A stretch of DNA of 64,000 nucleotides from the NCBI RefSeq assembly GCF_035987325.1, contig NZ_CP108488.1, positions 7,316,001-7,380,000 of the forward strand, read 5' to 3'. The notes under the pieces were generated by a model. The model ran no database searches. It was not told the origin of the DNA and saw only the letters and a list, made by a program, of their open reading frames with translations. This document shows positions 32,211-41,140 of this stretch, one piece after another; position 1 is the stretch's first letter, and each line of letters begins with the position of its first letter. The DNA comes from Streptomyces sp. NBC_01244 (GTDB lineage: Bacteria > Actinomycetota > Actinomycetes > Streptomycetales > Streptomycetaceae). The position numbers were made by a program, and so were the translations under genes.

Positions 32211-34643
32211 GTGTCCCAGCACAGAGTCGTGCGCACGTCCCTCCTCTCCGCCGCCGTCGCGGTCACCCTCCTCGCCACGGCGGGCCAGGCCGTGACCCAG
32301 GCCGCGGAGACCGGTGCCCCGGCCGGCGCTCCGGCTGCCGCCGGGCCCGGCACCTTCGCCACCGGCACCTTCGCCACCGGCACCTTCGCCACCGGCGCCG
32401 CGGGCGCCGAGGCCGGTGCGAACCCGTTCGACGAGGTGGAGCACCTCGCCGACGCGCAGCAGGCCGCCCCCGCGGCTGCCCCGGCCCCGGGCGGCCAGAC
32501 GCCCGGCGGGCAGGCCGTCACCGAGGGCAAGGTACCCGGCGCCGCCACCGCGCCCGCCGCCGTGACCGCCACGAAGAGCGGCAGGCTCGCCGCCGCCGCC
32601 CAGGGCACCACCGCGGGCGTCCCCTGCACCCTCGACGGGATCACCGGGCTCACCCCGGAGCAGTTCGCCGACTTCCTCGCCGACCCGGCTGTCACCGCCG
32701 CCAAGGGCGGCTGTCTCTCCGGCCTCATCTGGACCTGGGACGCCCGCCTGGCCCCCGTCATGTCGGACGCCCACGTACAGGCCGTCTCCCGCCGGATATC
32801 CGGCCTGGCCGCCGCCCACGACGGCCTGAACTCCTCCCACCTGGAGGAGATGTTCACCTACCTGCACGCCGTGGCCTACCACGACCACTCCCGCGCCGAG
32901 ATCGACGTCACCGACGCCCCGACCGTCGAGGCCATGCGCCAGGCCATCGCCGCCTTCGCGGGCGCCGCCCGCAGCTTCGACGCCACCGCCTCCAACGCCC
33001 GCACCCTGCGCGAGGCCCTCTACGCCGGCAGCGCCCCGGGCCTGCGCCACCACCAGCTCGGCCTGATCAAGAACGTCCTGGCCACCATGGATCCGTCGCA
33101 CACCGCGACGCACCTGGACACCGCCTGGGCGGGCGCGGCGCTCGCCGCCCTCTCCGTCAACTACCTCGGCGTGTACAACAACGACACCGCGTTCCACTCG
33201 GCGGCCGCCGCCGACGCCCCGTACCGCGCCACCTTCAAGAACTTCGCGGCCTACGCCCACCTCAAGGGCACCGCGAACGCCTGGGTGGCCCGCGACGCCA
33301 TCGCCGAGTTCGGCCGCTTCGGCCAGATCGCGGGGCTGAAGGACGGGGTCACCGCCGACCTCGGCGCGCTCCTGGGCGCGGCCAGGGCCGCCTTCGGCGA
33401 CGGCAGCGAGCCGTGGGCGAAGGCCGTCTCCTGGCTCAACTTCTACCAGGCGTGCAAGCCGTACGGGGTGTGCAAGGAGGACATCGAGCGGGAGCTCTTC
33501 CCCCACACCTATACGTACGACAGCGGCGCCATCAAGGTCCGCACCGCCCTCGACCGGGCCACCGTCGACCAGCTCTACCACGCGAGCAAGCAGGTCAAGA
33601 CCCAGTACCACCGGGTCGTGGGCACCGACCAGCCGATCGCCGGGGACGCCAACGCCACCCTGAACATCGTGCTCTACGCCTCCCGCGCCGACTACGTGAA
33701 CTACCAGCCGCTCCTCACCGGCTACGGCACGAGCAACGGCGGCATGTACATCGAGAACGGCGCCACCTTCTACACCTACCAGCGCCGCGTCCCGCAGGAC
33801 TCCCAGCTCACCCTGGAAGAGCTCTTCCGCCACGAGTACACGCACTACCTCAACGGCCGCTTCGCCGTCCCCGGCACCTTCGGCCAGGGCGCCTGGTACC
33901 AGGGCGACCGTACGACCGCCATGGACGAGGGCACCGCCGAGTTCTTCGACGGCGCAACCCGCGACAACGGCATCGCCGTACGCAAGTCCCTGATCAAGAG
34001 CATCATCGCCGACACGGCCGGCGGCGGCCCGCGCATGTCCGTGGACCAGCTCCTGCACGCCACCTACGCCAACGACGGCTTCCGCTTCTACGGGTACTCC
34101 GGCGCGTTCTTCGAGTTCCTGTGGAACGAGCAGCCCTCGAAGCTGCGGGAGATGTACGGCTACCTGCGGGCCGACGACCCGGCGGGCTTCGACGCCTGGC
34201 GGAGCAGGATGGGCCGGGACGCGGCCGTCCAGACCGGCTACGACCGGTTCCTGGACGCCCAGATCGCCAAGGTCGACCAGCTGTTCGTGCCGAACACCTC
34301 CTTCACCCCGAACGCGCAACTGCGTGACGCGGCGCTCGCGGACGTGAAGTCCACGTTCGCGACGGCCACGTACAACACCCCGGACTGCGTGGAGAACGGC
34401 GAGCCGGGCAAGCGCCGGTTCACCTGCACCGGCAGGATCACGGCGAACCTGAAGGACTGGCGCAGCGAGGACCAGAACTTCAAGGACATGTCCGAGACGG
34501 TCGACTACTTCATCCTCGACCGGGCGGGCGCGGCCTCGAACAACCTGGCCGACATGAACTGCTCCTTCGGGGTGCTGGACATCTGGACCAACCGGGTGGC
34601 GGGAACGTCGAGTTACAGCTGTGAGGGTCCGCTGCGCGGCTGA
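32211..34643 (+). CDS. Secreted collagenase, peptidase family M9
   Basis: 810 residues from GTG 32211 (GGAG 6 bases upstream). Signal peptide MSQHRVVRTSLLSAAVAVTL. A low-complexity linker (GTFAT three times) is followed by the M9 activator domain (about 135-400, PCTLDGITGLTPEQFADFL) and the gluzincin peptidase: HEYTH at 541-545, then HYLNGRF, with the third zinc ligand Glu573 in MDEGTAEFFDG. It cuts triple-helical collagen. No PKD or typical collagen-binding domain is seen; the last 95 residues form a separate Cys-containing region (PDCVENG, FTCTGRI, MNCSFGVLDIW, YSCEG). Controlled from operator A. Confidence 0.92.
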   Translation: MSQHRVVRTSLLSAAVAVTLLATAGQAVTQAAETGAPAGAPAAAGPGTFATGTFATGTFATGAAGAEAGANPFDEVEHLADAQQAAPAAAPAPGGQTPGGQAVTEGKVPGAATAPAAVTATKSGRLAAAAQGTTAGVPCTLDGITGLTPEQFADFLADPAVTAAKGGCLSGLIWTWDARLAPVMSDAHVQAVSRRISGLAAAHDGLNSSHLEEMFTYLHAVAYHDHSRAEIDVTDAPTVEAMRQAIAAFAGAARSFDATASNARTLREALYAGSAPGLRHHQLGLIKNVLATMDPSHTATHLDTAWAGAALAALSVNYLGVYNNDTAFHSAAAADAPYRATFKNFAAYAHLKGTANAWVARDAIAEFGRFGQIAGLKDGVTADLGALLGAARAAFGDGSEPWAKAVSWLNFYQACKPYGVCKEDIERELFPHTYTYDSGAIKVRTALDRATVDQLYHASKQVKTQYHRVVGTDQPIAGDANATLNIVLYASRADYVNYQPLLTGYGTSNGGMYIENGATFYTYQRRVPQDSQLTLEELFRHEYTHYLNGRFAVPGTFGQGAWYQGDRTTAMDEGTAEFFDGATRDNGIAVRKSLIKSIIADTAGGGPRMSVDQLLHATYANDGFRFYGYSGAFFEFLWNEQPSKLREMYGYLRADDPAGFDAWRSRMGRDAAVQTGYDRFLDAQIAKVDQLFVPNTSFTPNAQLRDAALADVKSTFATATYNTPDCVENGEPGKRRFTCTGRITANLKDWRSEDQNFKDMSETVDYFILDRAGAASNNLADMNCSFGVLDIWTNRVAGTSSYSCEGPLRG

Positions 34644-34670
34644 CCTCGGCCGGTCCTGTTCCGTCTCAAA

Positions 34671-34688
34671 GAAATGTGACATATTACT
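34671..34688 (-). promoter_or_regulatory. Shared operator site C, overlapping the start region of the D-Hyp dehydrogenase gene
   Basis: Minus strand AGTAATATGTCACATTTC, matching the regulon consensus. It ends 3 bases before the GTG at 34692. TATTAC (34682-34687) within it could be a -10 element, which would make the mRNA leaderless and place the operator right on the promoter. Confidence 0.7.
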
Positions 34689-34691
34689 GTC

Positions 34692-35855
34692 GTGCCCAGA
34701 CAATCACCGGACCTCGTGATCATCGGCGCCGGCGTCGTCGGAGCCGCGTGCGCGTACTACGCGGCGCGCGCCGGACTCCGCGTGGCCGTCGTCGACCGCG
34801 GCCCGGTCGCCGGCGGCACCACCGGCGCCGGCGAAGGCAACCTGCTCGTCTCCGACAAGGAGGCCGGCCCCGAGCTCGAGCTCGCGCTGCTGTCGGCACG
34901 GCTCTGGCGCGAGCTCGCGCTCGAACTCCCGAGGGAGATCGAGTACGAGGCCAAGGGCGGCCTGGTCGTCGCCGCCGACGAGGCCACCGTGAAGGCCCTG
35001 CGGGGCTTCGCGGACGGCCAGCGCGCGGCCGGGGTCGACGCGGTCGAGGTGGGGCCGGGGGAGCTGCGCGAGCTGGAGCCCCACCTCGCTCCGGACCTGG
35101 CGGGCGGCTTCCTCTACCCGCAGGACGCACAGGTCCAGCCGGCTCAGGCGGCGGCGCGGCTGCTGGCCGCGGCGCCGGGTGTGGCGCCGGGTGTGGAGGT
35201 GTACCTCGGGGAGGAGGTCACGGAGCTCCTGCGGGGCCCCGCGGGCGAGCTGCGCGGCGTCCGTACGGCCCGCCGCGACCTCCTCGCCCCGGCGGTGCTC
35301 AACGCGGCCGGCACCTGGGGCGGAGCGGTGGCCGAACTGGCCGGAGTCGCCCTTCCGGTGCTGCCCCGGCGGGGGTTCGTCCTGGTGACGGAGCCGCTGT
35401 CGAGGGTGGTGCGGCACAAGGTCTACGCCGCGGACTACATCGCGGACGTGGCGAGCGGGTCGGCGTCGCTGCAGTCCTCGGCGGTGGTCGAGGGCACCCC
35501 GGCGGGGCCGGTCCTGATCGGCGCCACCCGCGAACGGGTCGGCTTCGACCGCTCGCTGTCGACGGAGGCGCTGCGCCGGCTGGCGGCGCAGGCGGCCGCC
35601 CTCTTCCCGGTCCTGGCGGACGTGCGCGTGCTGCGGACCTATCACGGCTTCCGCCCGTACCTGCCGGACCACCTCCCGGCGATCGGTCCGGACCCGCGGG
35701 TCCCGGGGTTGTTCCACGCCTGCGGCCACGAGGGCGCGGGCATCGGCCTGGCCCCGGGGACGGGTGCGCTGATCGCGGCGTTCCTGACGGGTGCGGCCCC
35801 CGCGCTGGACGCGGCTCCGTTCGCTCCGGCCCGCTTTGCGGGGGCCCCGCTGTGA
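34692..35855 (+). CDS. FAD-dependent D-amino acid (D-hydroxyproline) dehydrogenase, catalytic subunit (HcnC/LhpB-like)
   Basis: 387 residues, DAO superfamily. FAD site DLVIIGAGVVGAACAYYAARAG (about 7-28), GEGNLLVSDKEAGPEL, and the C-terminal RTYHGFRPYLPDHLPAIG then HACGHEGAGIGLAPGTG. Its electron-transfer partners are encoded at 36322 and 36638. I assign it to oxidation of cis-4-hydroxy-D-proline to pyrroline-4-hydroxy-2-carboxylate because of the epimerase and deaminase genes that follow; D-proline or other D-amino acids are alternatives. No Shine-Dalgarno upstream, so it is probably leaderless. Confidence 0.85.
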   Translation: MPRQSPDLVIIGAGVVGAACAYYAARAGLRVAVVDRGPVAGGTTGAGEGNLLVSDKEAGPELELALLSARLWRELALELPREIEYEAKGGLVVAADEATVKALRGFADGQRAAGVDAVEVGPGELRELEPHLAPDLAGGFLYPQDAQVQPAQAAARLLAAAPGVAPGVEVYLGEEVTELLRGPAGELRGVRTARRDLLAPAVLNAAGTWGGAVAELAGVALPVLPRRGFVLVTEPLSRVVRHKVYAADYIADVASGSASLQSSAVVEGTPAGPVLIGATRERVGFDRSLSTEALRRLAAQAAALFPVLADVRVLRTYHGFRPYLPDHLPAIGPDPRVPGLFHACGHEGAGIGLAPGTGALIAAFLTGAAPALDAAPFAPARFAGAPL

Positions 35856-36321
35856 CCGGGTGCGGCGCCGTTGCCGGGGACCGGTCCCCGGGCCCCTGCG
35901 CCTCAAACGCCGGCGGGGCTGGGGTGTGGCCGGCGGTCGGTCTGGCTGCGGGTGGGGGTCGGTGCCGGGGGCGGGGTGGGGTATCGGCCTGGACTGCATG
36001 ATTTAGGCGCCCTGTGTACTTCTTCGACAGTTGTGGGGTGTGCCTGCGCCACAAATCACGCTTTACGTCCCGGCCAACACCCCACCCCGCCCCCGTCCCC
36101 GACCGGGTATTTCAGCCGTCCGGCGTTTGAGGACCGGGGTCTGGGGCGGAGCCCCAGGGGGTCCGGGCGCAGCCCGGTGCCCCGGCTTTCAGCCCGTCCG
36201 GCGTTTGAGGACCGGGTCAGGGCCGGGCCCTGGGAACGGTGGAAGGGTGGGTAGGGGACTTCGCCCCGCAGGGGAACCGCAGTACGCGCACCGAGTCAGA
36301 GGAACGAGGAGGACGGAAGCG
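35856..36321. repeat. 466-bp intergenic region with three copies of a GTCCGGCGTTTGAGGAC-type element
   Basis: No gene is supported here. The core CCGGCGTTTGAGG occurs at 36120-36132 and 36198-36210 in longer near-identical contexts (TTCAGCC..GTCCGGCGTTTGAGGACCGGG), and inverted at 35901-35913. This resembles an intergenic repeat I recall from many Streptomyces genomes. No copy of the regulon operator was found here, so the two genes that follow may be read through or have another promoter. GAGGAGGACGGAAGC before 36322 is a ribosome site. Confidence 0.65.
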
Positions 36322-36657
36322 ATGAGCGAAGCCACGAGGGGCCGGCGAAGGTCGCCCCGCGACCTGGTGGGCGGGACCCCCGCCGAAACCTGGAGCCTCC
36401 GCTTCGACGGCCGTGAACTCCCGGCCCAGACCGGACAGAGCATCGCCGCCGTCCTCTGGTCCGCCGGCATCCTCGCCTGGCGCACCACCCGCGACACCGC
36501 CGCCCCCCGCGGAGCGTTCTGCGGGATCGGCAGCTGCTACGACTGCCTCGTCACCGTCAACGGCCGCCCGAACCAGCGTGCGTGCCTCGTCCCCGCCCGC
36601 CCGGGCGACCACGTCACCACCCAGGAAGGGACCGGCCATGACGACCTCGCCGTCTGA
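36322..36657 (+). CDS. (2Fe-2S)-binding subunit of the D-hydroxyproline dehydrogenase (HcnA-like)
   Basis: A 111-residue plant-type ferredoxin domain: FCGIGSCYDCLVTVNG then RAC gives the C-x5-C-x2-C-x11-C cluster ligands. It has the fold of the small HcnA/LhpE-type subunits that pass electrons from the DAO-type subunit. The 3' end overlaps the next gene by 20 bases, so the two are tightly coupled. It is separated from its presumed catalytic partner by the 466-bp repeat-bearing spacer. Confidence 0.85.
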   Translation: MSEATRGRRRSPRDLVGGTPAETWSLRFDGRELPAQTGQSIAAVLWSAGILAWRTTRDTAAPRGAFCGIGSCYDCLVTVNGRPNQRACLVPARPGDHVTTQEGTGHDDLAV

Positions 36658-38050
36658 CTCCCCGTCCGCCGCCGCCGACCTCGCCGTCGTCGGCGCCGGC
36701 CCGGCCGGCCTCGCCGCCGCGGTCACGGCCGCGGGCCTGGGCCTGCGGGTCATCCTGCTCGACGCGGGGGAGCGCCCCGGCGGGCAGTACTACCGCCACC
36801 CCGCGCCCGGACTCGGCGCGGCCCGCCCCGAGGCCCTGCACCACGGATGGTCCGCCTTCGCCTCGCGCGAAGCCGCCCTGCGCGCCCACGCATCGGCCGG
36901 CCGGATCACGTACCTGCCCTACCACCACGTCTGGACGGTCATCCCGGACCCCGATGGCGCTGCCTGGACCCTGCACGCCGTGGCGGGGGCCGACGAGGCC
37001 CCCGCCACGGTCCGGGCCCGTGCCGTCCTGCTCGCGACCGGTGCCTACGAGCGTCAGCTCCCCTTCCCCGGCTGGACCCTGCCCGGGGTCGTCGGGGCCG
37101 GCGGGGCGCAGGCCATGCTCAAGGGCGGGCTCGTGCTTCCGGGGAGCCGGGTCGTGGTCGCCGGGAGCGGGCCCCTGCTGCTCGCCGTGGCCGGCTCGCT
37201 CGCCTCCGCCGGAGCCCGGGTGCCTGTGGTCGTGGAGGCCGCCGCGTACAGCGGCTACGCGCACCACGTCCCCGCTCTGCTCCGCAATCCCGGGAAGCTC
37301 GCCGAAGGCGCCACGTACGGCGGGGCCCTGCTCCGCCACGGGGTGCGCCTGCTGACCCGGCACGCCGTCACCGAAGCCCACGGCACCGACCGGGTCGAGG
37401 CCGTCACGGTGGCCCGCCTCGACCGGGACTGGCGCCCGGTTCCCGGCACCGCCCGCCGCATCCCCTGCGACGCCGTGGCCGTGGGCCACGGGCTGGTGCC
37501 CCAGCTGGAGCTGGCCACCGGTCTGGGCTGCGCCACCCGTCCGAGCCCGGACGCCACCGTCGCCCTGGAACTGGACGCGGAGCAGCGCACCTCCGTCCCC
37601 GGGGTCTGGTCCGCCGGGGAGACCGGTGGCATCGGTGGCGCCCAACTGGCCCTGGCCGAGGGGGAGATCGCCGCCCATTCGGTTGCGGGCCGGCCGGTGC
37701 CGGCGCGCCTGGTCCGCACCCGTACGAGGCTGCGCGCGTTCGCCGCCGCGATGGCCGGTGCCCACCGCCCGGGCTCCGGCTGGACCGGCTGGCTGCGCGA
37801 GGACACCGACGTGTGCCGCTGCGAGGAGGTCCCGGCGGGCCGAATCCGGGAGGCCGTCGAAGACCTGGGGGCGCGGGACGCCCGTACGGTCAAGCTCCTC
37901 ACCCGGGCCGGGATGGGCTGGTGTCAGGGCCGGATGTGCGGCCCGGCCGTCGCCGCACTCGCCGGGACCGACCCGGCCCCCGACCGCAGGCCGCTGTCCT
38001 GCCCGGTTCCTCTCCGGCACCTCGCCGAACTTCCCGCCGAACTTCCCTGA
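36638..38050 (+). CDS. FAD/NAD(P)-dependent oxidoreductase subunit of the D-hydroxyproline dehydrogenase (HcnB-like)
   Basis: 470 residues. Two dinucleotide folds: DLAVVGAGPAGLAAAVTAAG (about 14-33) and VVVAGSGPLLLAVAGSLASA (about 170-189). GERPGGQYYRH and the ATGAYERQLPFPGWTLPGV block are shared with HcnB and opine-oxidase subunits. The C-terminus has a BFD-like [2Fe-2S] site: CRCEEV ... GMGWCQGRMCG. It completes the three-part dehydrogenase with the 36322 and 34692 products. Electron acceptor is probably the respiratory chain. Confidence 0.87.
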   Translation: MTTSPSDSPSAAADLAVVGAGPAGLAAAVTAAGLGLRVILLDAGERPGGQYYRHPAPGLGAARPEALHHGWSAFASREAALRAHASAGRITYLPYHHVWTVIPDPDGAAWTLHAVAGADEAPATVRARAVLLATGAYERQLPFPGWTLPGVVGAGGAQAMLKGGLVLPGSRVVVAGSGPLLLAVAGSLASAGARVPVVVEAAAYSGYAHHVPALLRNPGKLAEGATYGGALLRHGVRLLTRHAVTEAHGTDRVEAVTVARLDRDWRPVPGTARRIPCDAVAVGHGLVPQLELATGLGCATRPSPDATVALELDAEQRTSVPGVWSAGETGGIGGAQLALAEGEIAAHSVAGRPVPARLVRTRTRLRAFAAAMAGAHRPGSGWTGWLREDTDVCRCEEVPAGRIREAVEDLGARDARTVKLLTRAGMGWCQGRMCGPAVAALAGTDPAPDRRPLSCPVPLRHLAELPAELP

Positions 38051-38101
38051 CGGGTCCGCCGACAGGGCGGCCGCACCTCTTGTGGCCACGTCACACCCAC
38101 T

Positions 38102-38119
38102 AGTAAAATGTCACACATC
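38102..38119 (+). promoter_or_regulatory. Shared operator site D
   Basis: AGTAAAATGTCACACATC, 18 bases upstream of the deaminase start at 38138 and upstream of its ribosome site. Matches the consensus AGTAnAATGTCACATTnC at most positions. Confidence 0.7.
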
Positions 38120-38137
38120 ACCCTAGGGAGCTCTCTC

Positions 38138-39067
38138 ATGACCCACGCGCACACCCCCGCGCCCGCCGCTGCGGACACCCGCACCCGCCCCTGGCACGGC
38201 ATCATGGTCGCCACCACCCTGCCCCTGCGGGAAGACCTGAGCGTCGACCACGACGCCTACGCCGAACACGTGGCCTGGCTGATCGCCAACGGCTGCGACG
38301 GCGTCGTCCCCAACGGCTCCCTCGGCGAGTACCAGACCCTCACCGACGAGGAGCGCGCCGCCGTCGTCCGTACCGCCGTCGAGGCCGCCGGTGACGGCTC
38401 CCGCGTGATGCCCGGCGTCGCCGCCTACGGCAGCGCCGAATCCCGCCGCTGGGCGGAGCAGGCCGCCGAGGCCGGCTGTGGATCCGTCCTCCTGTTGCCG
38501 CCGAACGCCTTCCGGGCCGACGCGGACACCGTGCGCGCCCACTACGCCGATGTCGCCCGCGTCGGCGTGCCCGTGGTGGCGTACAACAACCCCATCGACA
38601 CCAAGGTGGACCTCGTCCCGGCCCTGCTGGCCCGGCTGCACGCCGACGGCTCCATCGTCGCCGTCAAGGAGTTCAGCGGGGACGTGCGGCGCGCCTACGA
38701 GATCGCCGAACTCGCCCCGGGCCTCGACCTGCTGATCGGCGCCGACGACGTCCTGCTCGAGCTGGCCCTCGCCGGCGCCGTCGGCTGGATCGCCGGCTAC
38801 CCCAACGCGCTCCCGCAGGCCTGCGCCACCCTCTACCGCGCCGCCGTCGCCGGAGACCTCGACACCGCCCTGCCGCTCTACAAGTCCCTGCACTCCCTGC
38901 TGCGCTGGGACTCCAAGACCGAGTTCGTCCAGGCCATCAAGCTCTCCATGGACCTGGCCGGCCGCCCCGGCGGCCCCACCCGCCCGCCCCGCTTCCCGCT
39001 CACCGGCGAGATCGAGGCCGGCGTCCGCGCCGCCACCGAGAAGGCGCTCGCCGAGGGCCTCAGCTAA
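38138..39067 (+). CDS. DapA-family pyrroline-4-hydroxy-2-carboxylate deaminase (predicted)
   Basis: 309-residue TIM barrel of the DHDPS/NAL family. GVVPNGSLGEYQTLTDEER (strand and loop), the tyrosine in VPVVAYNNPIDT, and the Schiff-base Lys in SIVAVKEFSGDVRRAYE. ATG 38138 chosen for AGGGAG 9 bases upstream; the earlier ATG at 38108 lies inside the operator. In hydroxyproline catabolism this enzyme converts the imino product to alpha-ketoglutarate semialdehyde and ammonia. The dehydrogenase that would finish the route to alpha-ketoglutarate is not in this window. Confidence 0.85.
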   Translation: MTHAHTPAPAAADTRTRPWHGIMVATTLPLREDLSVDHDAYAEHVAWLIANGCDGVVPNGSLGEYQTLTDEERAAVVRTAVEAAGDGSRVMPGVAAYGSAESRRWAEQAAEAGCGSVLLLPPNAFRADADTVRAHYADVARVGVPVVAYNNPIDTKVDLVPALLARLHADGSIVAVKEFSGDVRRAYEIAELAPGLDLLIGADDVLLELALAGAVGWIAGYPNALPQACATLYRAAVAGDLDTALPLYKSLHSLLRWDSKTEFVQAIKLSMDLAGRPGGPTRPPRFPLTGEIEAGVRAATEKALAEGLS

Positions 39068-39107
39068 CTCAGTCCGAAGTCCAAGTCCGAAGTCCGAGGG
39101 GGACTTG

Positions 39108-40112
39108 ATGCGCACCCGTAACGTCTACCACGCGGTGGACTCGCACACCGAGGGCATGCCCACCCGGGTGATCACCGGGGGAGTCGGGGTGATCCCCGGC
39201 GCCACCATGGCCGACAAGCGGCTCCACTTCATCGAGCACCTGGACCACCTCCGGACCCTGCTCATGTACGAGCCGCGCGGCCACTCCGCGATGAGCGGCG
39301 CCATCCTGCAGCCCCCGACCCGCCCCGACGCCGACTTCGGCGTCCTCTACATCGAGGTGTCGGGCCTGCTCCCCATGTGCGGGCACGGCACCATCGGAGT
39401 CGCCACCGTCCTGGTGGAGACCGGCATGGTGCCGGTCGTCGAGCCGGTCACCACCGTCCGGCTCGACACCCCGGCCGGGCTGGTCAGCGTCGACGTCCGC
39501 GTCGAGGACGGGGCGGCCACCGCCGCCACCTTCACCAACGTCCCGGCCTTCTGCGTCGGCCTGGACCTCAAGGCCGAGGTCCCCGGATACGGCACGGTCA
39601 CCTACGACCTCGCCTACGGCGGCAACTTCTACGCCTTCGTCGAACTCGACTCCCTCGGGCTCCCCTTCGACCGGGAGCGCGGGGACGACCTGCTCGCCGC
39701 GGGCCTGGCCGTCATGGAGGCGATCAACGCCTCCCCGGACCGGCCCGTCCACCCCGAGAACCCCTCCTTCGGCGGGGTCAAGCACGTCTACCTCGCCGCC
39801 CCCGGCTCCGATGCCCGCCGCTCCCGGCACGCGATGGCCATCCACCCGGGCTGGTTCGACCGCTCGCCGTGCGGTACGGGAACCAGCGCGCGCATGGCAC
39901 AGCTGCACGCCCGCGGACTCCTGCCCCTGGACACGGACTTCGTCAACGAGTCCTTCATCGGCACCGAGTTCACCGGCCGCCTCGTGGAGGAGACCACGGT
40001 CGGCGGGCGCCCGGCCTTCGTGCCCACCGTCACCGGACGGGCCTGGATCACCGGCACCGCCCAGTACTTCCTCGACCCGTCCGACCCGTTCCCCGGAGGG
40101 TTCCTGCTGTGA
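39108..40112 (+). CDS. 4-hydroxyproline 2-epimerase / proline racemase family (paralog 1)
   Basis: 334 residues. Two catalytic cysteines: Cys91 in LLPMCGHGTIG and Cys255 in DRSPCGTGTSARM, the pattern of genuine racemases and 4-hydroxyproline epimerases. It should convert trans-4-hydroxy-L-proline to the cis-D isomer, feeding the dehydrogenase. ATG 39108 with GAGGGGG upstream; a TTG one codon earlier is possible. GTGA overlap with the next gene. A short AGTCCGA direct repeat lies in the 40-bp leader. Confidence 0.92.
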   Translation: MRTRNVYHAVDSHTEGMPTRVITGGVGVIPGATMADKRLHFIEHLDHLRTLLMYEPRGHSAMSGAILQPPTRPDADFGVLYIEVSGLLPMCGHGTIGVATVLVETGMVPVVEPVTTVRLDTPAGLVSVDVRVEDGAATAATFTNVPAFCVGLDLKAEVPGYGTVTYDLAYGGNFYAFVELDSLGLPFDRERGDDLLAAGLAVMEAINASPDRPVHPENPSFGGVKHVYLAAPGSDARRSRHAMAIHPGWFDRSPCGTGTSARMAQLHARGLLPLDTDFVNESFIGTEFTGRLVEETTVGGRPAFVPTVTGRAWITGTAQYFLDPSDPFPGGFLL

Positions 40113-41140
40113 CCGTCGTACGAACCGTGGACTACCACACCGCGGGCGAGCCCTTCCGCATCGTCGATCTCACCACCGGCGGCGCCCCGCCCGTGCCCGG
40201 GGACACCGTTGCCGAGCGCTGCGCCACCGCCATCGGACCCGGGGGATCGGGCACGGCCCCCCGGCGCGGCGCCCTGGACGACGTACGGCGGCTCCTCGTG
40301 CAGGAGCCGCGCGGGCACGCCGGGATGTACGGGGGCTTCGTGGTCCCGCCCGACGACGACGGGGCCCATTTCGGGGTGCTGTTCTGGCACAAGGACGGCT
40401 ACTCCACCGCCTGTGGCCACGGCACCATGGCGCTGGGCGCCTGGGCCGTGGACACCGGACGGGTCGCCGCCCCGGACGACGGGGACGTCCAGGTGCGCAT
40501 CGACGTGCCCTCGGGGCGGGTCGGCGCGACCGTGCACCGCGCCCGGGGCCGCACCACCGGGGTCACCTTCCGCAACGTCCCGGCCCGCACCAGCGCCCGC
40601 AAGGTGCCCGTCGCCACCACCCTGGGCATGGCCGAGGTGGACATCGCCCACGCCGGGGCCTGCTACGCCTCCCTGTCCGCCCGGGACCTCGGCCTGGACG
40701 TGTCCTCGGCCTCCCTGCCCGAGCTCGTGCGCGCCGGGAAGGAGATCCGGGCGGCCCTCGCCACCCACCCCGGGACCTGGCACCCGGATGGGCCGCTGCT
40801 CTCCGGGGTGTACGGGGTGACCCTGTACGAGGAACTCCCCGACACCCCCTTCGGACCGCACCAGCGCAACGTCACCGTCTTCGCCGACGGCCAGATCGAC
40901 CGCTCGCCCTGCGGCTCCGGCACCTCGGCGCGGCTCGCACTGCTGGCCGAGGACGGGCGGCTGGGGGAGGGGGAGGACCTGCTGCACGAGTCGGTGGTGG
41001 GCACGGTGTTCACCGGCCGCGTCGCCGCGCGGGTGGCCGAAGGCGTGGTCACGGAGGTCACCGGTACGGCGTACCGCACCGGTGAACACCTTTTCAGCGT
41101 CGACCCGCAGGACGCGCTCGGCCCCGGATTCCTCCTGTGA
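40109..41140 (+). CDS. Proline racemase family protein (paralog 2)
   Basis: 343 residues, overlapping paralog 1 by GTGA. Cys102 in STACGHGTMALG and Cys268 in DRSPCGSGTSARL. It is clearly diverged from paralog 1 (extra insert HWKDGYS-like segment before the first Cys; different C-terminal third). The following Pyr2C-reductase-like gene would suit a trans-3-hydroxyproline dehydratase, but those enzymes usually have Thr at the second position, so racemase or epimerase chemistry remains possible. Confidence 0.88.
   Translation: MTVVRTVDYHTAGEPFRIVDLTTGGAPPVPGDTVAERCATAIGPGGSGTAPRRGALDDVRRLLVQEPRGHAGMYGGFVVPPDDDGAHFGVLFWHKDGYSTACGHGTMALGAWAVDTGRVAAPDDGDVQVRIDVPSGRVGATVHRARGRTTGVTFRNVPARTSARKVPVATTLGMAEVDIAHAGACYASLSARDLGLDVSSASLPELVRAGKEIRAALATHPGTWHPDGPLLSGVYGVTLYEELPDTPFGPHQRNVTVFADGQIDRSPCGSGTSARLALLAEDGRLGEGEDLLHESVVGTVFTGRVAARVAEGVVTEVTGTAYRTGEHLFSVDPQDALGPGFLL

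Noticed and set aside
36103..36140. The 36111 element as a copy of the GntR operator
   Set aside because: It shares no TGTCACA core; it belongs to the GTTTGAGG intergenic repeat.
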